64,000 bases of DNA from Duganella sp. BJB480 (lineage in GTDB: Bacteria > Pseudomonadota > Gammaproteobacteria > Burkholderiales > Burkholderiaceae_D), in contig QVIN01000001.1 in the NCBI GenBank assembly GCA_003416985.1, positions 186,001-250,000 on the forward strand. Reading direction: 5' to 3'. This document shows positions 9,807 to 18,593 of the stretch, piece after piece. Below the pieces are notes generated by a model. The model saw only the letters and a list, made by a program, of their open reading frames with translations. It did not search any database and was not told the origin of the DNA. The first letter of the stretch is position 1. Each line of letters starts with the position of its first letter. Made by a program: the position numbers and the translations under genes.

Positions 9807-10595
9807 GTGAACGTACAATCGTTTTTAAAGCTGCCTCCCGCAGTGAGTAGCTTTATCGGCGACGCACCGCTGCAGCGGGACGAAGTCGGCGAATCGCCAT
9901 GCCAGGTCTACCGCTTTCAGCGCGGCACCGATGTCTTTTTTCTCAAGACCTCGCCCTCGATCTATGCCGACACCACCTATAGCGTCATGCGCGAGGCGGG
10001 CGTGCTGGCCTGGCTTTCGGGGAGGTTAAGCGTTCCGGAGATCGTCCTCGCCGCGCAGGACGGCGATGGGGAGTGCATGATCACGCGTGCCGTGCCGGGG
10101 GTGCCGCTGTCGTCGCTGGTCGCTGCCGGCAAACCGGTGACGGGCTTGTTCCGCGAGGCGCTGCGTCAAGTGCAGTCGCTGCCTGTCGCCGATTGTCCGT
10201 TCGATACCAGCGCGGCGATACGGCTGCGGGAACTGGAATACCTGATGCGCGAAGGCCTCATCGATCACGACTGCGATCTGGAACAATGGCCGGGTTTGAG
10301 CACGCCGCAGGACCTGCTGCATCACCTACGCGCGACGACACCTGCCGAGGACCTGGTGTTCTCGCACGGCGATCTGGGCGACAGCAATGTGTTTGTCGAC
10401 GCCGGCGAACGGCTGCATTTCATCGACTGGGGGCGTGGCGGGAAGGCCGACCGCTGGCTCGACATCGCCTTCGTTCACCGCAACCTGATTGAAGACGTGT
10501 CCGAGCGCGCGGCGGCCTCCTTTCTGAAGGAACTGGACCGGCACGACGCGCCGGCAAAACGCCTTTTCTTCGAACAGCTTGACGAACTGTTTTGA
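9807..10595 (+). CDS. APH(3')-like phosphotransferase
   Basis: The protein is an aminoglycoside-phosphotransferase-fold kinase of 262 residues from the GTG at 9807, preceded by AGAGGAA at 5 bases; a TTG at 9783 is a weaker alternative. The catalytic loop HGDLGDSNVF places His187 and Asp189 as in APH enzymes. The Mg-binding segment IDWGRGGKADRWLDIAF (Asp207) matches the IDLGR.G.ADRY pattern of APH(3'). The N-terminal ATP-binding strand reads VFFLKTSP with the conserved lysine. It could phosphorylate an aminoglycoside or a related metabolite; chromosomal homologues often have no proven resistance role. Confidence 0.85.
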   Translation: MNVQSFLKLPPAVSSFIGDAPLQRDEVGESPCQVYRFQRGTDVFFLKTSPSIYADTTYSVMREAGVLAWLSGRLSVPEIVLAAQDGDGECMITRAVPGVPLSSLVAAGKPVTGLFREALRQVQSLPVADCPFDTSAAIRLRELEYLMREGLIDHDCDLEQWPGLSTPQDLLHHLRATTPAEDLVFSHGDLGDSNVFVDAGERLHFIDWGRGGKADRWLDIAFVHRNLIEDVSERAAASFLKELDRHDAPAKRLFFEQLDELF

Positions 10596-10642
10596 GAGCG
10601 ACCAGTTATACTATCGCCCTTGAAAAAATTTTAGTTCGGGAT

Positions 10643-11578
10643 ATGTCACGAGAGAAGAACACTGGGGCGGCCGCACGGGCGCCCCGGCTGCCGCCGACCC
10701 GGCAGGAGTCGGAGTCCGCCTGGTCCGCCGACCCTGCGGCGCAGAAGCTGGCGCGCGAGCGCAGGGACGCGCAGGTTCGCGGCGTTACGTCGATCCCCGA
10801 GATGCGCGAGGCGATCAAGCGTGCGTCGCGCGAACTGCCGGCTGTCGCGGAGATACCGCGCATCCGGGCGCTCGATGCCGCCGCCTTTCGCAAACGGGCG
10901 GCGGACGGGCTGCCGTTCCTGATGGCCGGCGCGGCCAACCGCTGGCCGTTGTGCGCCCTGACTCCAGAATCGCTGCGCGCGCAGTACAGCCACCTGCCGG
11001 TGCGCGCGCGGGTGGGCGACTACATCAACACCGCGTTCGCGCCCGACCGCGCGATGCAGGACATGTCGATGTTGGAGTACCTGGAACTGGTGGCCGCCGG
11101 CGCGCACGACCTGCCGCCGTACCTGGGCAACCTGGAACTGCGTGAGCTGAACCGCCTTTGTCACTGGCCTACGTACTTCGATAAAATGGGGCCGCCGCGC
11201 TTCTGGCTTGGACCCGCTGGCACGGTGACGCCGCTGCATTGCGACTACGACGACAACATCTTCGCGCAGATCTGGGGCACCAAGCGCATCTTCCTGGCGC
11301 CGCCGCACCACGACGAGTTCCTGTATCCGAACGAGGCCAACGCCATTCTGTTCGGCTCCCCGTTCGACCCCGAAGCGCCGGACTACGAGAAGTTCCCTCT
11401 CGCGCGCCAGGCCGCCACGGTCGAAGTCATCGTCAATCCGGGCGACATGCTGTACGTGCCGGCCGGCTGGTACCATCAGGTGCGCGCGCTGACGTTTTCG
11501 TTGTCGTCGAACCGGTGGTCCCGGTCGATGCCGATTGTCCTGAATGGCGATCCCTCGCTGCGGCAGCCTGCGGTTTAG
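10643..11578 (+). CDS. JmjC/cupin-8-like Fe(II)/2-oxoglutarate oxygenase
   Basis: This cytosolic protein has about 311 residues. The iron triad is visible: His199-x-Asp201 in TPLHCDYDDNIFAQIWG and His278 in PAGWYHQV, with GTKRIFLAPP following as in FIH-like and cupin-8 hydroxylases. The conserved FLMAGAANRWP segment near the N-terminus is also typical. The substrate, a protein side chain or small molecule, is unknown. Start choice is uncertain: the frame begins at a TTG (10592) overlapping the previous stop, and the first ATG is at 10643 with no good ribosome site. It may be translated by coupling to the kinase gene. Confidence 0.83.
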   Translation: MSREKNTGAAARAPRLPPTRQESESAWSADPAAQKLARERRDAQVRGVTSIPEMREAIKRASRELPAVAEIPRIRALDAAAFRKRAADGLPFLMAGAANRWPLCALTPESLRAQYSHLPVRARVGDYINTAFAPDRAMQDMSMLEYLELVAAGAHDLPPYLGNLELRELNRLCHWPTYFDKMGPPRFWLGPAGTVTPLHCDYDDNIFAQIWGTKRIFLAPPHHDEFLYPNEANAILFGSPFDPEAPDYEKFPLARQAATVEVIVNPGDMLYVPAGWYHQVRALTFSLSSNRWSRSMPIVLNGDPSLRQPAV

Positions 11579-11856
11579 CGCACCTTGGCGACATAACGTC
11601 GTTCGCCGGTGCCGGGATCGTACAGGACTTCCATCGCCGCGCCGGACTCCGGGTCGATGAACTGCTCGCCGGTAGGCTGCCAGTTACCGCCGGTGGCTGG
11701 CGGCGGTTGATAGCGCCAGCGTTCGAACAGCACCGCCACCGTAAGGATGCCGCCCCAGATTGCCGCAGGCATCGCCTCGGGGTGGCCGGTCGCCAGGGCG
11801 ATCGCGCCGCCACCGGCGACCAGTAGCGCGATGACGAGTATCGCGTTGCGCAACAT
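11575..11856 (-). CDS. Small two-helix membrane protein
   Basis: A 93-residue protein has hydrophobic helices near residues 4-23 and 29-45, followed by a soluble tail rich in Pro, Gly and charged residues (QFIDPESGAAMEVLYDPGTGERRYV). It is not recognised as a named family. It begins 1 base after the stop of the YbjQ-family gene, so the two are surely one transcript. Its stop overlaps the end of the convergent JmjC gene by 4 bases. Confidence 0.72.
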   Translation of the reverse strand: MLRNAILVIALLVAGGGAIALATGHPEAMPAAIWGGILTVAVLFERWRYQPPPATGGNWQPTGEQFIDPESGAAMEVLYDPGTGERRYVAKVR

Positions 11857-11857
11857 G

Positions 11858-12178
11858 TCAGGCTTTCTCGACCACGACGACCGTGCCGTAGGCGACGATC
11901 TCGCTCATGGTCTGGCCGATCTCGGAGGAGTCGAAGCGCATCATGACGACCGCGTTGCCGCCCATCTGCTGCGCGTTCTTGACCATGCGGTCGAGCGCGT
12001 GGCGGCGCGTTTCCTCCAGCAGCGCGGTGTATTCAAGGATCTCGCCGCCGAAGATGGAGCGCAGCCCTGCCATCAGGTTGCCCGCCAGGCCTCGGCTGCG
12101 CACGACCACGCCGAATACCTGCCCCTTCACTTCCAGCACCCGGTAGCCTGCGACGTTTTCTGTGGTGGTGACCAGCAT
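11858..12178 (-). CDS. YbjQ/UPF0145-family protein
   Basis: The 106 residues match the YbjQ (DUF74, UPF0145) family of small putative heavy-metal-binding proteins that form pentamers. Diagnostic segments are the N-terminal VTTTENVAGYRVLEVKGQVFG and the C-terminal NAVVMMRFDSSEI...EIVAYGTVVVVE. Family function is not established. It heads a two-gene operon with the membrane protein at 11575. Confidence 0.9.
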   Translation of the reverse strand: MLVTTTENVAGYRVLEVKGQVFGVVVRSRGLAGNLMAGLRSIFGGEILEYTALLEETRRHALDRMVKNAQQMGGNAVVMMRFDSSEIGQTMSEIVAYGTVVVVEKA

Positions 12179-12334
12179 GACTTTCTTTCGGTGGTTGATA
12201 GTGCATCTACTTTAGCGCATGCCAGCGCCCATGCCACGGCAATCGCTTGCGGCTTTCACCGGAAAGTGAGCCGGTGGTTGGAAATGCGGTAGCATGTTGG
12301 TTGCAAAAACAATCACTTTTCCTTGGGGGCGCTG

Positions 12335-13042
12335 ATGGTTCGACAGTCACGATTTTGGGCGGTACTTTGTTTGAGCGCGGTTTGCGCCGCTGGTTCGGCG
12401 GCTGAATTCCCCGACTATCATTTTGTGCATACCTCGGGTGAAGCGTTCATCTACGTCGCTCCGGACAACAGCGAAATCGTATTCGAACTGAGGACGAGCG
12501 ACCCCAATCCGGAGCTGGCTTTTTCCCGCATCAATGAGCGCATCGCGCAGTTGCAGGCCTTGATGGTGGCGCAGGCGCTGCCTGATGCCTTGTCCGTGGG
12601 CGACGTCAAGCGCGAACAGCTGGCCGCCAAGGACGGCAACCCGGAGGCCGCGCAGATGAAGTGCAGCGTGCGTATCAAGGTCGAAGACCTCGCCAAGTGG
12701 AAGGCCATTATCGCGCCGGTGCTCAACATGCCGGATGTGGACAAGCTGTCCGTCTTCTTCGACACCACCCAGCGCGAGGAGATCGACAACCAGCTGCTGG
12801 TGGAAGCCAGCAAGAACGCACGCAAGCGTGCCGACGTGATCGCGCGCGCCTTTGGCCGCCAACTGACGACGGCATCGGCCATCACCGACGGTCAGCTGCG
12901 CAGTCTCACGTCGTCGATAGGGCTGGTGACGAGCAGCGGCGTCGCCAATCGGCAGAAGCGCCTGGAGCCGGCGGCGGACCTGACCGGCATTACGGTCATG
13001 AAGTTCGCCAAGTCGGTTGATGTGGTGTACCGGACCAAGTAG
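12335..13042 (+). CDS. SIMPL (DUF541) domain periplasmic protein
   Basis: This exported protein has 235 residues and a signal peptide that ends near VCAAGSAAEF. The body follows the SIMPL pattern: an N-terminal strand with SGEAFIYVAPDNSEIVFELRT, a central variable part, and a conserved helix EASKNARKRADVIARAFGRQL, ending in VDVVYRTK. The ATG at 12335 is preceded by GGGGG at 5 bases. SIMPL proteins are envelope proteins of unclear function, some linked to oxidative stress. It is convergent with the hydrolase at 13053, 10 bases away. Confidence 0.82.
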   Translation: MVRQSRFWAVLCLSAVCAAGSAAEFPDYHFVHTSGEAFIYVAPDNSEIVFELRTSDPNPELAFSRINERIAQLQALMVAQALPDALSVGDVKREQLAAKDGNPEAAQMKCSVRIKVEDLAKWKAIIAPVLNMPDVDKLSVFFDTTQREEIDNQLLVEASKNARKRADVIARAFGRQLTTASAITDGQLRSLTSSIGLVTSSGVANRQKRLEPAADLTGITVMKFAKSVDVVYRTK

Positions 13043-13052
13043 GCCGCAGCTT

Positions 13053-13868
13053 CTATTTGCAGTTTTGCTCGATGAAGCTGAACACGTCGGCGAACCATAT
13101 GTCGGCGCCGCGATAGGCGAAGCTGTGGCCTTCCGCGGCGCTTTTGCCGAAGGGGCCGTAGGTTTTCACCACGCTGGTTTTTCCGGCTTGCGAGCGCTCC
13201 GCGGACAATACCTGGCTGGGCTCCAGATTGAAATCGTTCGCGGCCTGGAAGAACATCATCGGACTGGCCGCGTTGCGGACGGCCGATTTCATCACCTCCT
13301 GGAGCTCGGGCGATTGCGACCAGCTCTCGGCGCCGCCGGATGCGACGACGGCCGCGCAGTAGGGCGCCTTGGCGGCGCCCAGCACCGCCTCCACACCTCC
13401 GAAGGAATTGCCGGCGACGGCCACCGGTTTTCCGCGCGCGTAGGGCTGCGATTGTATCCATGCCAGCGCGGCCAGCTGGTCGTCGAGATGGTCGGTGCCG
13501 AGCAGGCGGGTCATCGTGCGCGAAGCCTCCTGCATGCCGCCGCGCTCTTTCGCCGCCTTGATCTCGTCGCCGATGTAAGGACCGGCGTCGGCGCTGTAGC
13601 CCTGGCCGCGCCGGTAGGGCATGAAGAACACCCAACCCCGCGCGGCGAACAGCGGCCCGATGATCTTGGCGGCCTGGCTGTTCAACATGCCCGCCGCGCT
13701 GCCGTGGTTATACAGCAGCACAGGGAACGGGCCTTCGCCCGATGGCCTGTATAGCTCACCGCCCAGCGTTCCTGTCTTGCCGGGGAAGTGGACTATTTCC
13801 GGTTCGGCCGCTTGCGCTCCGGCGGCCAAGGTGCAGAACAAGGCCGGCAGGAGCAGGCGATAGCGCAT
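13053..13868 (-). CDS. Secreted dienelactone-hydrolase-like alpha/beta hydrolase
   Basis: A signal peptide (residues 1-20) precedes an alpha/beta-hydrolase fold of 271 residues in total. The full catalytic triad is identifiable: Ser155 in GNSFGG, Asp212 in AANDFNLEP and His248 in EGHSF. The oxyanion segment is VLLYNHGSAAG. It starts only 10 bases after the selD stop on the same strand, so it is probably the third gene of the senB-selD operon. Whether it acts on a selenium metabolite or is a passenger is unknown. Confidence 0.85.
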   Translation of the reverse strand: MRYRLLLPALFCTLAAGAQAAEPEIVHFPGKTGTLGGELYRPSGEGPFPVLLYNHGSAAGMLNSQAAKIIGPLFAARGWVFFMPYRRGQGYSADAGPYIGDEIKAAKERGGMQEASRTMTRLLGTDHLDDQLAALAWIQSQPYARGKPVAVAGNSFGGVEAVLGAAKAPYCAAVVASGGAESWSQSPELQEVMKSAVRNAASPMMFFQAANDFNLEPSQVLSAERSQAGKTSVVKTYGPFGKSAAEGHSFAYRGADIWFADVFSFIEQNCK

Positions 13869-13878
13869 CGGGTACGCC

Positions 13879-14925
13879 TCAGCCGACTGTCACGCGCGCC
13901 GCGCCGTCGGCCATGCGGCCGATGACGGCCGCTTCGCCGAAGCCCTCGCGGCGGAACAGCTCCAGCACCTCGTCGACGCTGCCGGCGTCGCACGACACCA
14001 GCAGGCCGCCGGAGGTTTGCGGATCGGTCAGCAGCATGTGCTGCGCCTGCGACACCGACGGCGACAGCTCCACATCCTTGCCATAGGCATCCCAGTTGCG
14101 GCCCGAGGCGCCGGTGAAGTAACCGTCGTGCGCCAGCTGCTCGACGCCCGGCAGCAGCGGAATCTTCGCCATGTCGAGATGCGCCGTGAGCTTGGCGCCG
14201 CGCGCCAGTTCCAGCAGGTGGCCCAGCAGCCCGAAGCCGGTGACGTCGGTCAGCGCGTGCACGCCCGCCATTTCCGACAGCGCCTTGCCCGGCTTATTGA
14301 GCTTGGTGGTGTTGGCGATCATGGCCTGGTAGCCGGCGGCGTCCAGCTTGTCCTTCTTCAGCGCGGCCGACAGTACGCCCACGCCCAGCGGTTTGCCCAG
14401 CACCAGCACGTCGCCTGCCTTGGCGTCGGCGTTGCGCTTGACCTTCGATGGATGGACGAGGCCCAGCACCACCAGGCCGTAGATCGGTTCGACCGAGTCG
14501 ATGGTGTGGCCGCCGGCGATGGGGATGCCGGCTTCGGCGCAGATCGATTCGCCGCCCTTGATGATCTGGCCGATGGTTTCCAGCGGCAGTTTGTTGATCG
14601 GCATGCCGACCAGGGCCAGCGCCATGATCGGCGTGCCGCCCATGGCGTAGACGTCGGAGATGGCGTTGGTGGCGGCGATGCGGCCGAAATCGAACGGGTC
14701 GTCGACGATGGGCATGAAGAAGTCGGTGGTGGCGATCAGCGCCTGCTCGTCATTGAGCTTGTAGACGGCGGCGTCGTCGGCGGTCTCGATGCCGACCATC
14801 AGCTCCTTCGGCACCGGGAAGCCGGACGAATTTTTCAGGATCTCGGACAGCACGCCCGGCGCGATCTTGCAGCCGCAGCCGCCGCCATGGGAGAAGGAGG
14901 TCAGTTTGATTGGTTCATTGCTCAT
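13879..14925 (-). CDS. selD: Selenophosphate synthase SelD (SenC role in the selenoneine cluster)
   Basis: The enzyme makes selenophosphate from selenide and ATP. The 348 residues carry the active-site loop HGGGCGCK with Cys17 and Lys20, matching E. coli SelD; it uses cysteine, not selenocysteine. The ATP-binding and PurM-like domains are complete (IATTDFFMPIVDDPFDFGRIAA, GGHTIDS). Its ATG overlaps the senB stop (ATGA), so translation is coupled. Beside senB and senA it fills the place of SenC, which supplies selenophosphate to SenB. It could also serve selenoproteins or tRNA selenation if the genome has no other selD. Confidence 0.95.
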   Translation of the reverse strand: MSNEPIKLTSFSHGGGCGCKIAPGVLSEILKNSSGFPVPKELMVGIETADDAAVYKLNDEQALIATTDFFMPIVDDPFDFGRIAATNAISDVYAMGGTPIMALALVGMPINKLPLETIGQIIKGGESICAEAGIPIAGGHTIDSVEPIYGLVVLGLVHPSKVKRNADAKAGDVLVLGKPLGVGVLSAALKKDKLDAAGYQAMIANTTKLNKPGKALSEMAGVHALTDVTGFGLLGHLLELARGAKLTAHLDMAKIPLLPGVEQLAHDGYFTGASGRNWDAYGKDVELSPSVSQAQHMLLTDPQTSGGLLVSCDAGSVDEVLELFRREGFGEAAVIGRMADGAARVTVG

Positions 14926-15914
14926 GATGTCGTTCCTTGTTTAGACTTGTGCAGCAGATTATCCACCAACTCCAGCAAAGCTGCCTGCTCGGCCGCCGGA
15001 GCGAAGAGGGGCGCCCGCGCGTCGCACTGGGCGCGCAGCAGGGCGTGGAAGTCCGGTTCGGCCAGCGCGCGGTCGATCAGGCGGGCCAGCGCGGCGGCGT
15101 CGCCGGGCGGGAAGTAGCCGGCGTAGCCGTCGCCCAGCATGCCCCGGTTGCCGCTGATGTCGCTCGCCAGCACCGGCACGCCGCTGCAAATGGCTTCGAT
15201 GATGACGTTGGCGCCGCCCTCCATGTGCGAGGTGATCGCCATCAGGGCGCTGCGCTTGAGGCGCTGCCGCGTGGCCGCATGCGGCAGGGCGCCCAGCCAC
15301 CGGTAGCGCGGATGGGCGGCGGCGGTCGCCAGCGCGGCCTGCTCCAGCGCCGGTTCCAGCGCGCCGCCGATGTGGACCAGACGCGCCGTGGGCGCCGTGA
15401 CCAGCGCGGCGGCGCGCATGAAGGTCAGCGGATCTTTTTCCGAGCGCAGATGGCCGACCATGCTGATGTCCGTGTGCCGCTTGTTGACAGGGCGCGCGGG
15501 CCGCAGTGTGGGCGCCGACTGGAAGATCACGCTGGCCTTGGCGCGCAGCGGCGCGGGCAGGGCGTCCATGCCGGCCGGTTGCAGCAGCACCAGCGCGCTG
15601 GCCTGGCGCAGCGCCTGCTGGGCGCTGGCGTCGGTCTGGATGTCGCGATACAGGTCGGTCCCGGTCAGCAGCAGGATCGATGGCCGCTGCGGATAAGCGC
15701 GCGCATAAGCATCGAGCGAGGACGCCGAGCGGCGCGCGTGCAGCGCGATCAGCAGGTCGGGCGCGGCATTGCCATCGGCTTCGGGCCACTGTTGTGAAAT
15801 CGATACCCGGTAGCGTGTGCGCAGAAAACGCGCCCAGCGGCTGGCGCTCTGCCAGTTGCCGTTGTTGGCCCGCGCCGAGGCGGGACTGACGATCCAGATA
15901 TGGGGTGCGCTCAC
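14922..15914 (-). CDS. senB: Selenosugar synthase SenB (glycosyltransferase)
   Basis: This is a GT-B glycosyltransferase-like protein of 330 residues. It starts with IWIVSPASARANNGNWQSA; a central segment ISMVGHLRSEKDPLTFMRAA and a C-terminal nucleotide-sugar site SHMEGGANVIIEAICSGVPV follow. This is the architecture of the family now known as SenB, which joins selenophosphate and UDP-GlcNAc to make a selenosugar, the selenium donor for selenoneine. Identification rests on the fold plus its position between selD and senA. It starts at a GTG with no good ribosome site, 34 bases from the divergent senA start, and overlaps selD by 3 bases. Confidence 0.88.
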   Translation of the reverse strand: MSAPHIWIVSPASARANNGNWQSASRWARFLRTRYRVSISQQWPEADGNAAPDLLIALHARRSASSLDAYARAYPQRPSILLLTGTDLYRDIQTDASAQQALRQASALVLLQPAGMDALPAPLRAKASVIFQSAPTLRPARPVNKRHTDISMVGHLRSEKDPLTFMRAAALVTAPTARLVHIGGALEPALEQAALATAAAHPRYRWLGALPHAATRQRLKRSALMAITSHMEGGANVIIEAICSGVPVLASDISGNRGMLGDGYAGYFPPGDAAALARLIDRALAEPDFHALLRAQCDARAPLFAPAAEQAALLELVDNLLHKSKQGTTS

Positions 15915-15948
15915 TGGTGTTTTGGCTAAAAATCGTTACAATCGGCCC
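15915..15948. promoter_or_regulatory. 34-bp divergent senA/senB start region with a TACAAT box
   Basis: Only 34 bases separate the senB GTG from the senA ATG, and neither has a Shine-Dalgarno sequence. TACAAT at 15937-15942 resembles a -10 box and ends 6 bases before the senA ATG, which would place the transcript start at or next to the start codon (a leaderless mRNA). The matching -35 is weak. Most promoter elements must lie inside coding sequence. Confidence 0.4.
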
Positions 15949-17151
15949 ATGACTTCCAACCCAACTTCGTTCAGGACCGCCTCGCCGCAGCAGATGGCGC
16001 AGGCGCTGCAGCATGCGCGGGATTATACGCTGTCGCTGTTCGACTGCTTCGCCGCCGCCGGCATGGACGTGGCGGAGCGCGTGCCGCAGCTGCGCATCGT
16101 CAATCCGCCGCTGTGGGAGCTGGGCCACACCGCCTGGTTCGCCGAATGGTTCATCCTGCGCGCGGCCGATTCCAGCCACCCGGCCGACGCCCACGGGAAC
16201 TGCCTGCTGACCAAGGGCGACGACTGGTTCGATTCGGCGCGCGTGCCGCACCGCAGCCGCTGGACGCTGGACCTGCCCAGCACCGGCGCGCTGAAGACCT
16301 ACTGTCGCGAAGTGCTGGACCGTGTGCTCGACAAGCTGTCACGCGAACCGAACGACGACGCGGCGCTGTATCCCTACCGGCTGGCGCTGGCGCACGAGGA
16401 CATGCACGGCGAGGCGCTGCTCTACACCTTGCAGACCCTGGGCTTGCCCGCGCCGGAGCGGGCCGCGCACAACGGTCAGCAGCTGTTTGCGCCATCGGAG
16501 ATCGGCTTCCCGGGCGGGACGATCCAGCTGGGCAGCGCCGAGGGCAACGGCTTCGTGTTCGACAACGAGCGCCAAGCGCATGCCTTCCGCGTGGCGCCGT
16601 TCGCCATCGACAGCACCTTGGTGACGAGTGCGCAGTATGCCGATTTCATCGGCGACGGCGGCTACGATAACCGTCAGTTCTGGAGCAGCGCCGGCGCGGA
16701 CTGGCTGATGCGCCAGGAGCGCTCGGCGCCGCGCTACTGGCAGCGCGACGGCGGGCAGTGGCGCACCGTGCGCTTCGGCCAGCCCGCGACGCTGGCTGGC
16801 GCCGAGCCGGTGCGGCACTTGAACCTGTACGAGGCGCAGGCCTACTGCTCCTGGGCCGGCCGCCGCCTGCCGACCGAGGCGGAGTGGGAGTCTGCCGCGC
16901 TGTCCGGCCATCCGGCGTTCCGGTGGGGCCAGCTGTGGGAGTGGACCGCGTCGCCGTTCGACGCCTACCCCGGCTTCCAGGCGGACCGCTACCGCGAATA
17001 TTCGGAGCCGTGGTTCTCCACGCACCAGACCTTGCGGGGCGCCTCGTTCGCCACGCCGCCACGTTTCGTCAACGCCCGCTTCCGCAATTTCTTCCTGCCC
17101 GAGCGCGACGACATCTTCGCCGGATTCCGCACCTGTGCGTGGCCGGGATAA
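15949..17151 (+). CDS. senA: Selenoneine synthase SenA (EgtB-like)
   Basis: SenA is a non-haem iron enzyme that joins hercynine and the selenosugar in selenoneine biosynthesis. The 400 residues have the EgtB layout: an N-terminal DinB-like domain with the iron ligands His60 (WELGHTAW), His149 and His153 (LAHEDMHGEALLY), then an FGE-sulfatase domain from about residue 190 (GGTIQLGS..., HLNLYEAQAYCSWAGRRLPTEAEWE, ...ARFRNFFLPERDDIFAGFRT). I use the ATG at 15949, not further upstream starts that overlap senB. EgtD, which makes hercynine, is not in this window. An EgtB assignment is the alternative, but the neighbouring senB and selD argue for SenA. Confidence 0.9.
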   Translation: MTSNPTSFRTASPQQMAQALQHARDYTLSLFDCFAAAGMDVAERVPQLRIVNPPLWELGHTAWFAEWFILRAADSSHPADAHGNCLLTKGDDWFDSARVPHRSRWTLDLPSTGALKTYCREVLDRVLDKLSREPNDDAALYPYRLALAHEDMHGEALLYTLQTLGLPAPERAAHNGQQLFAPSEIGFPGGTIQLGSAEGNGFVFDNERQAHAFRVAPFAIDSTLVTSAQYADFIGDGGYDNRQFWSSAGADWLMRQERSAPRYWQRDGGQWRTVRFGQPATLAGAEPVRHLNLYEAQAYCSWAGRRLPTEAEWESAALSGHPAFRWGQLWEWTASPFDAYPGFQADRYREYSEPWFSTHQTLRGASFATPPRFVNARFRNFFLPERDDIFAGFRTCAWPG

Positions 17152-17185
17152 CATCAACAACAAGCAGACTATTTTCGGGAACTCC

Positions 17186-18475
<1,290 letters not shown>

Positions 18476-18573
18476 AGGCTTGTCGGGTCATGCCGCTGGC
18501 TCGCGGGGCCATGCTGTTGTGGTGCGGATGGTATAGGGAAGGGATTGTTTTTCTATATACTTTTCGCTTTCAG

Positions 18574-18585
18574 ACAGTGCACTGT
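18574..18585. repeat. 12-bp perfect palindrome before the lipoprotein gene
   Basis: ACAGTGCACTGT is self-complementary and ends 8 bases before the ATG at 18594. It follows an AT-rich stretch (TTTTTCTATATAC) that could hold a -10 box. It may be an operator or may mask the ribosome site. Confidence 0.4.
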
Positions 18586-18593
18586 GAGCCAGT

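Noticed and set aside
15949..17151. EgtB of ergothioneine biosynthesis
   Set aside because: Fold and iron ligands fit, but the adjacent senB and selD genes and the absence of other egt genes favour SenA.
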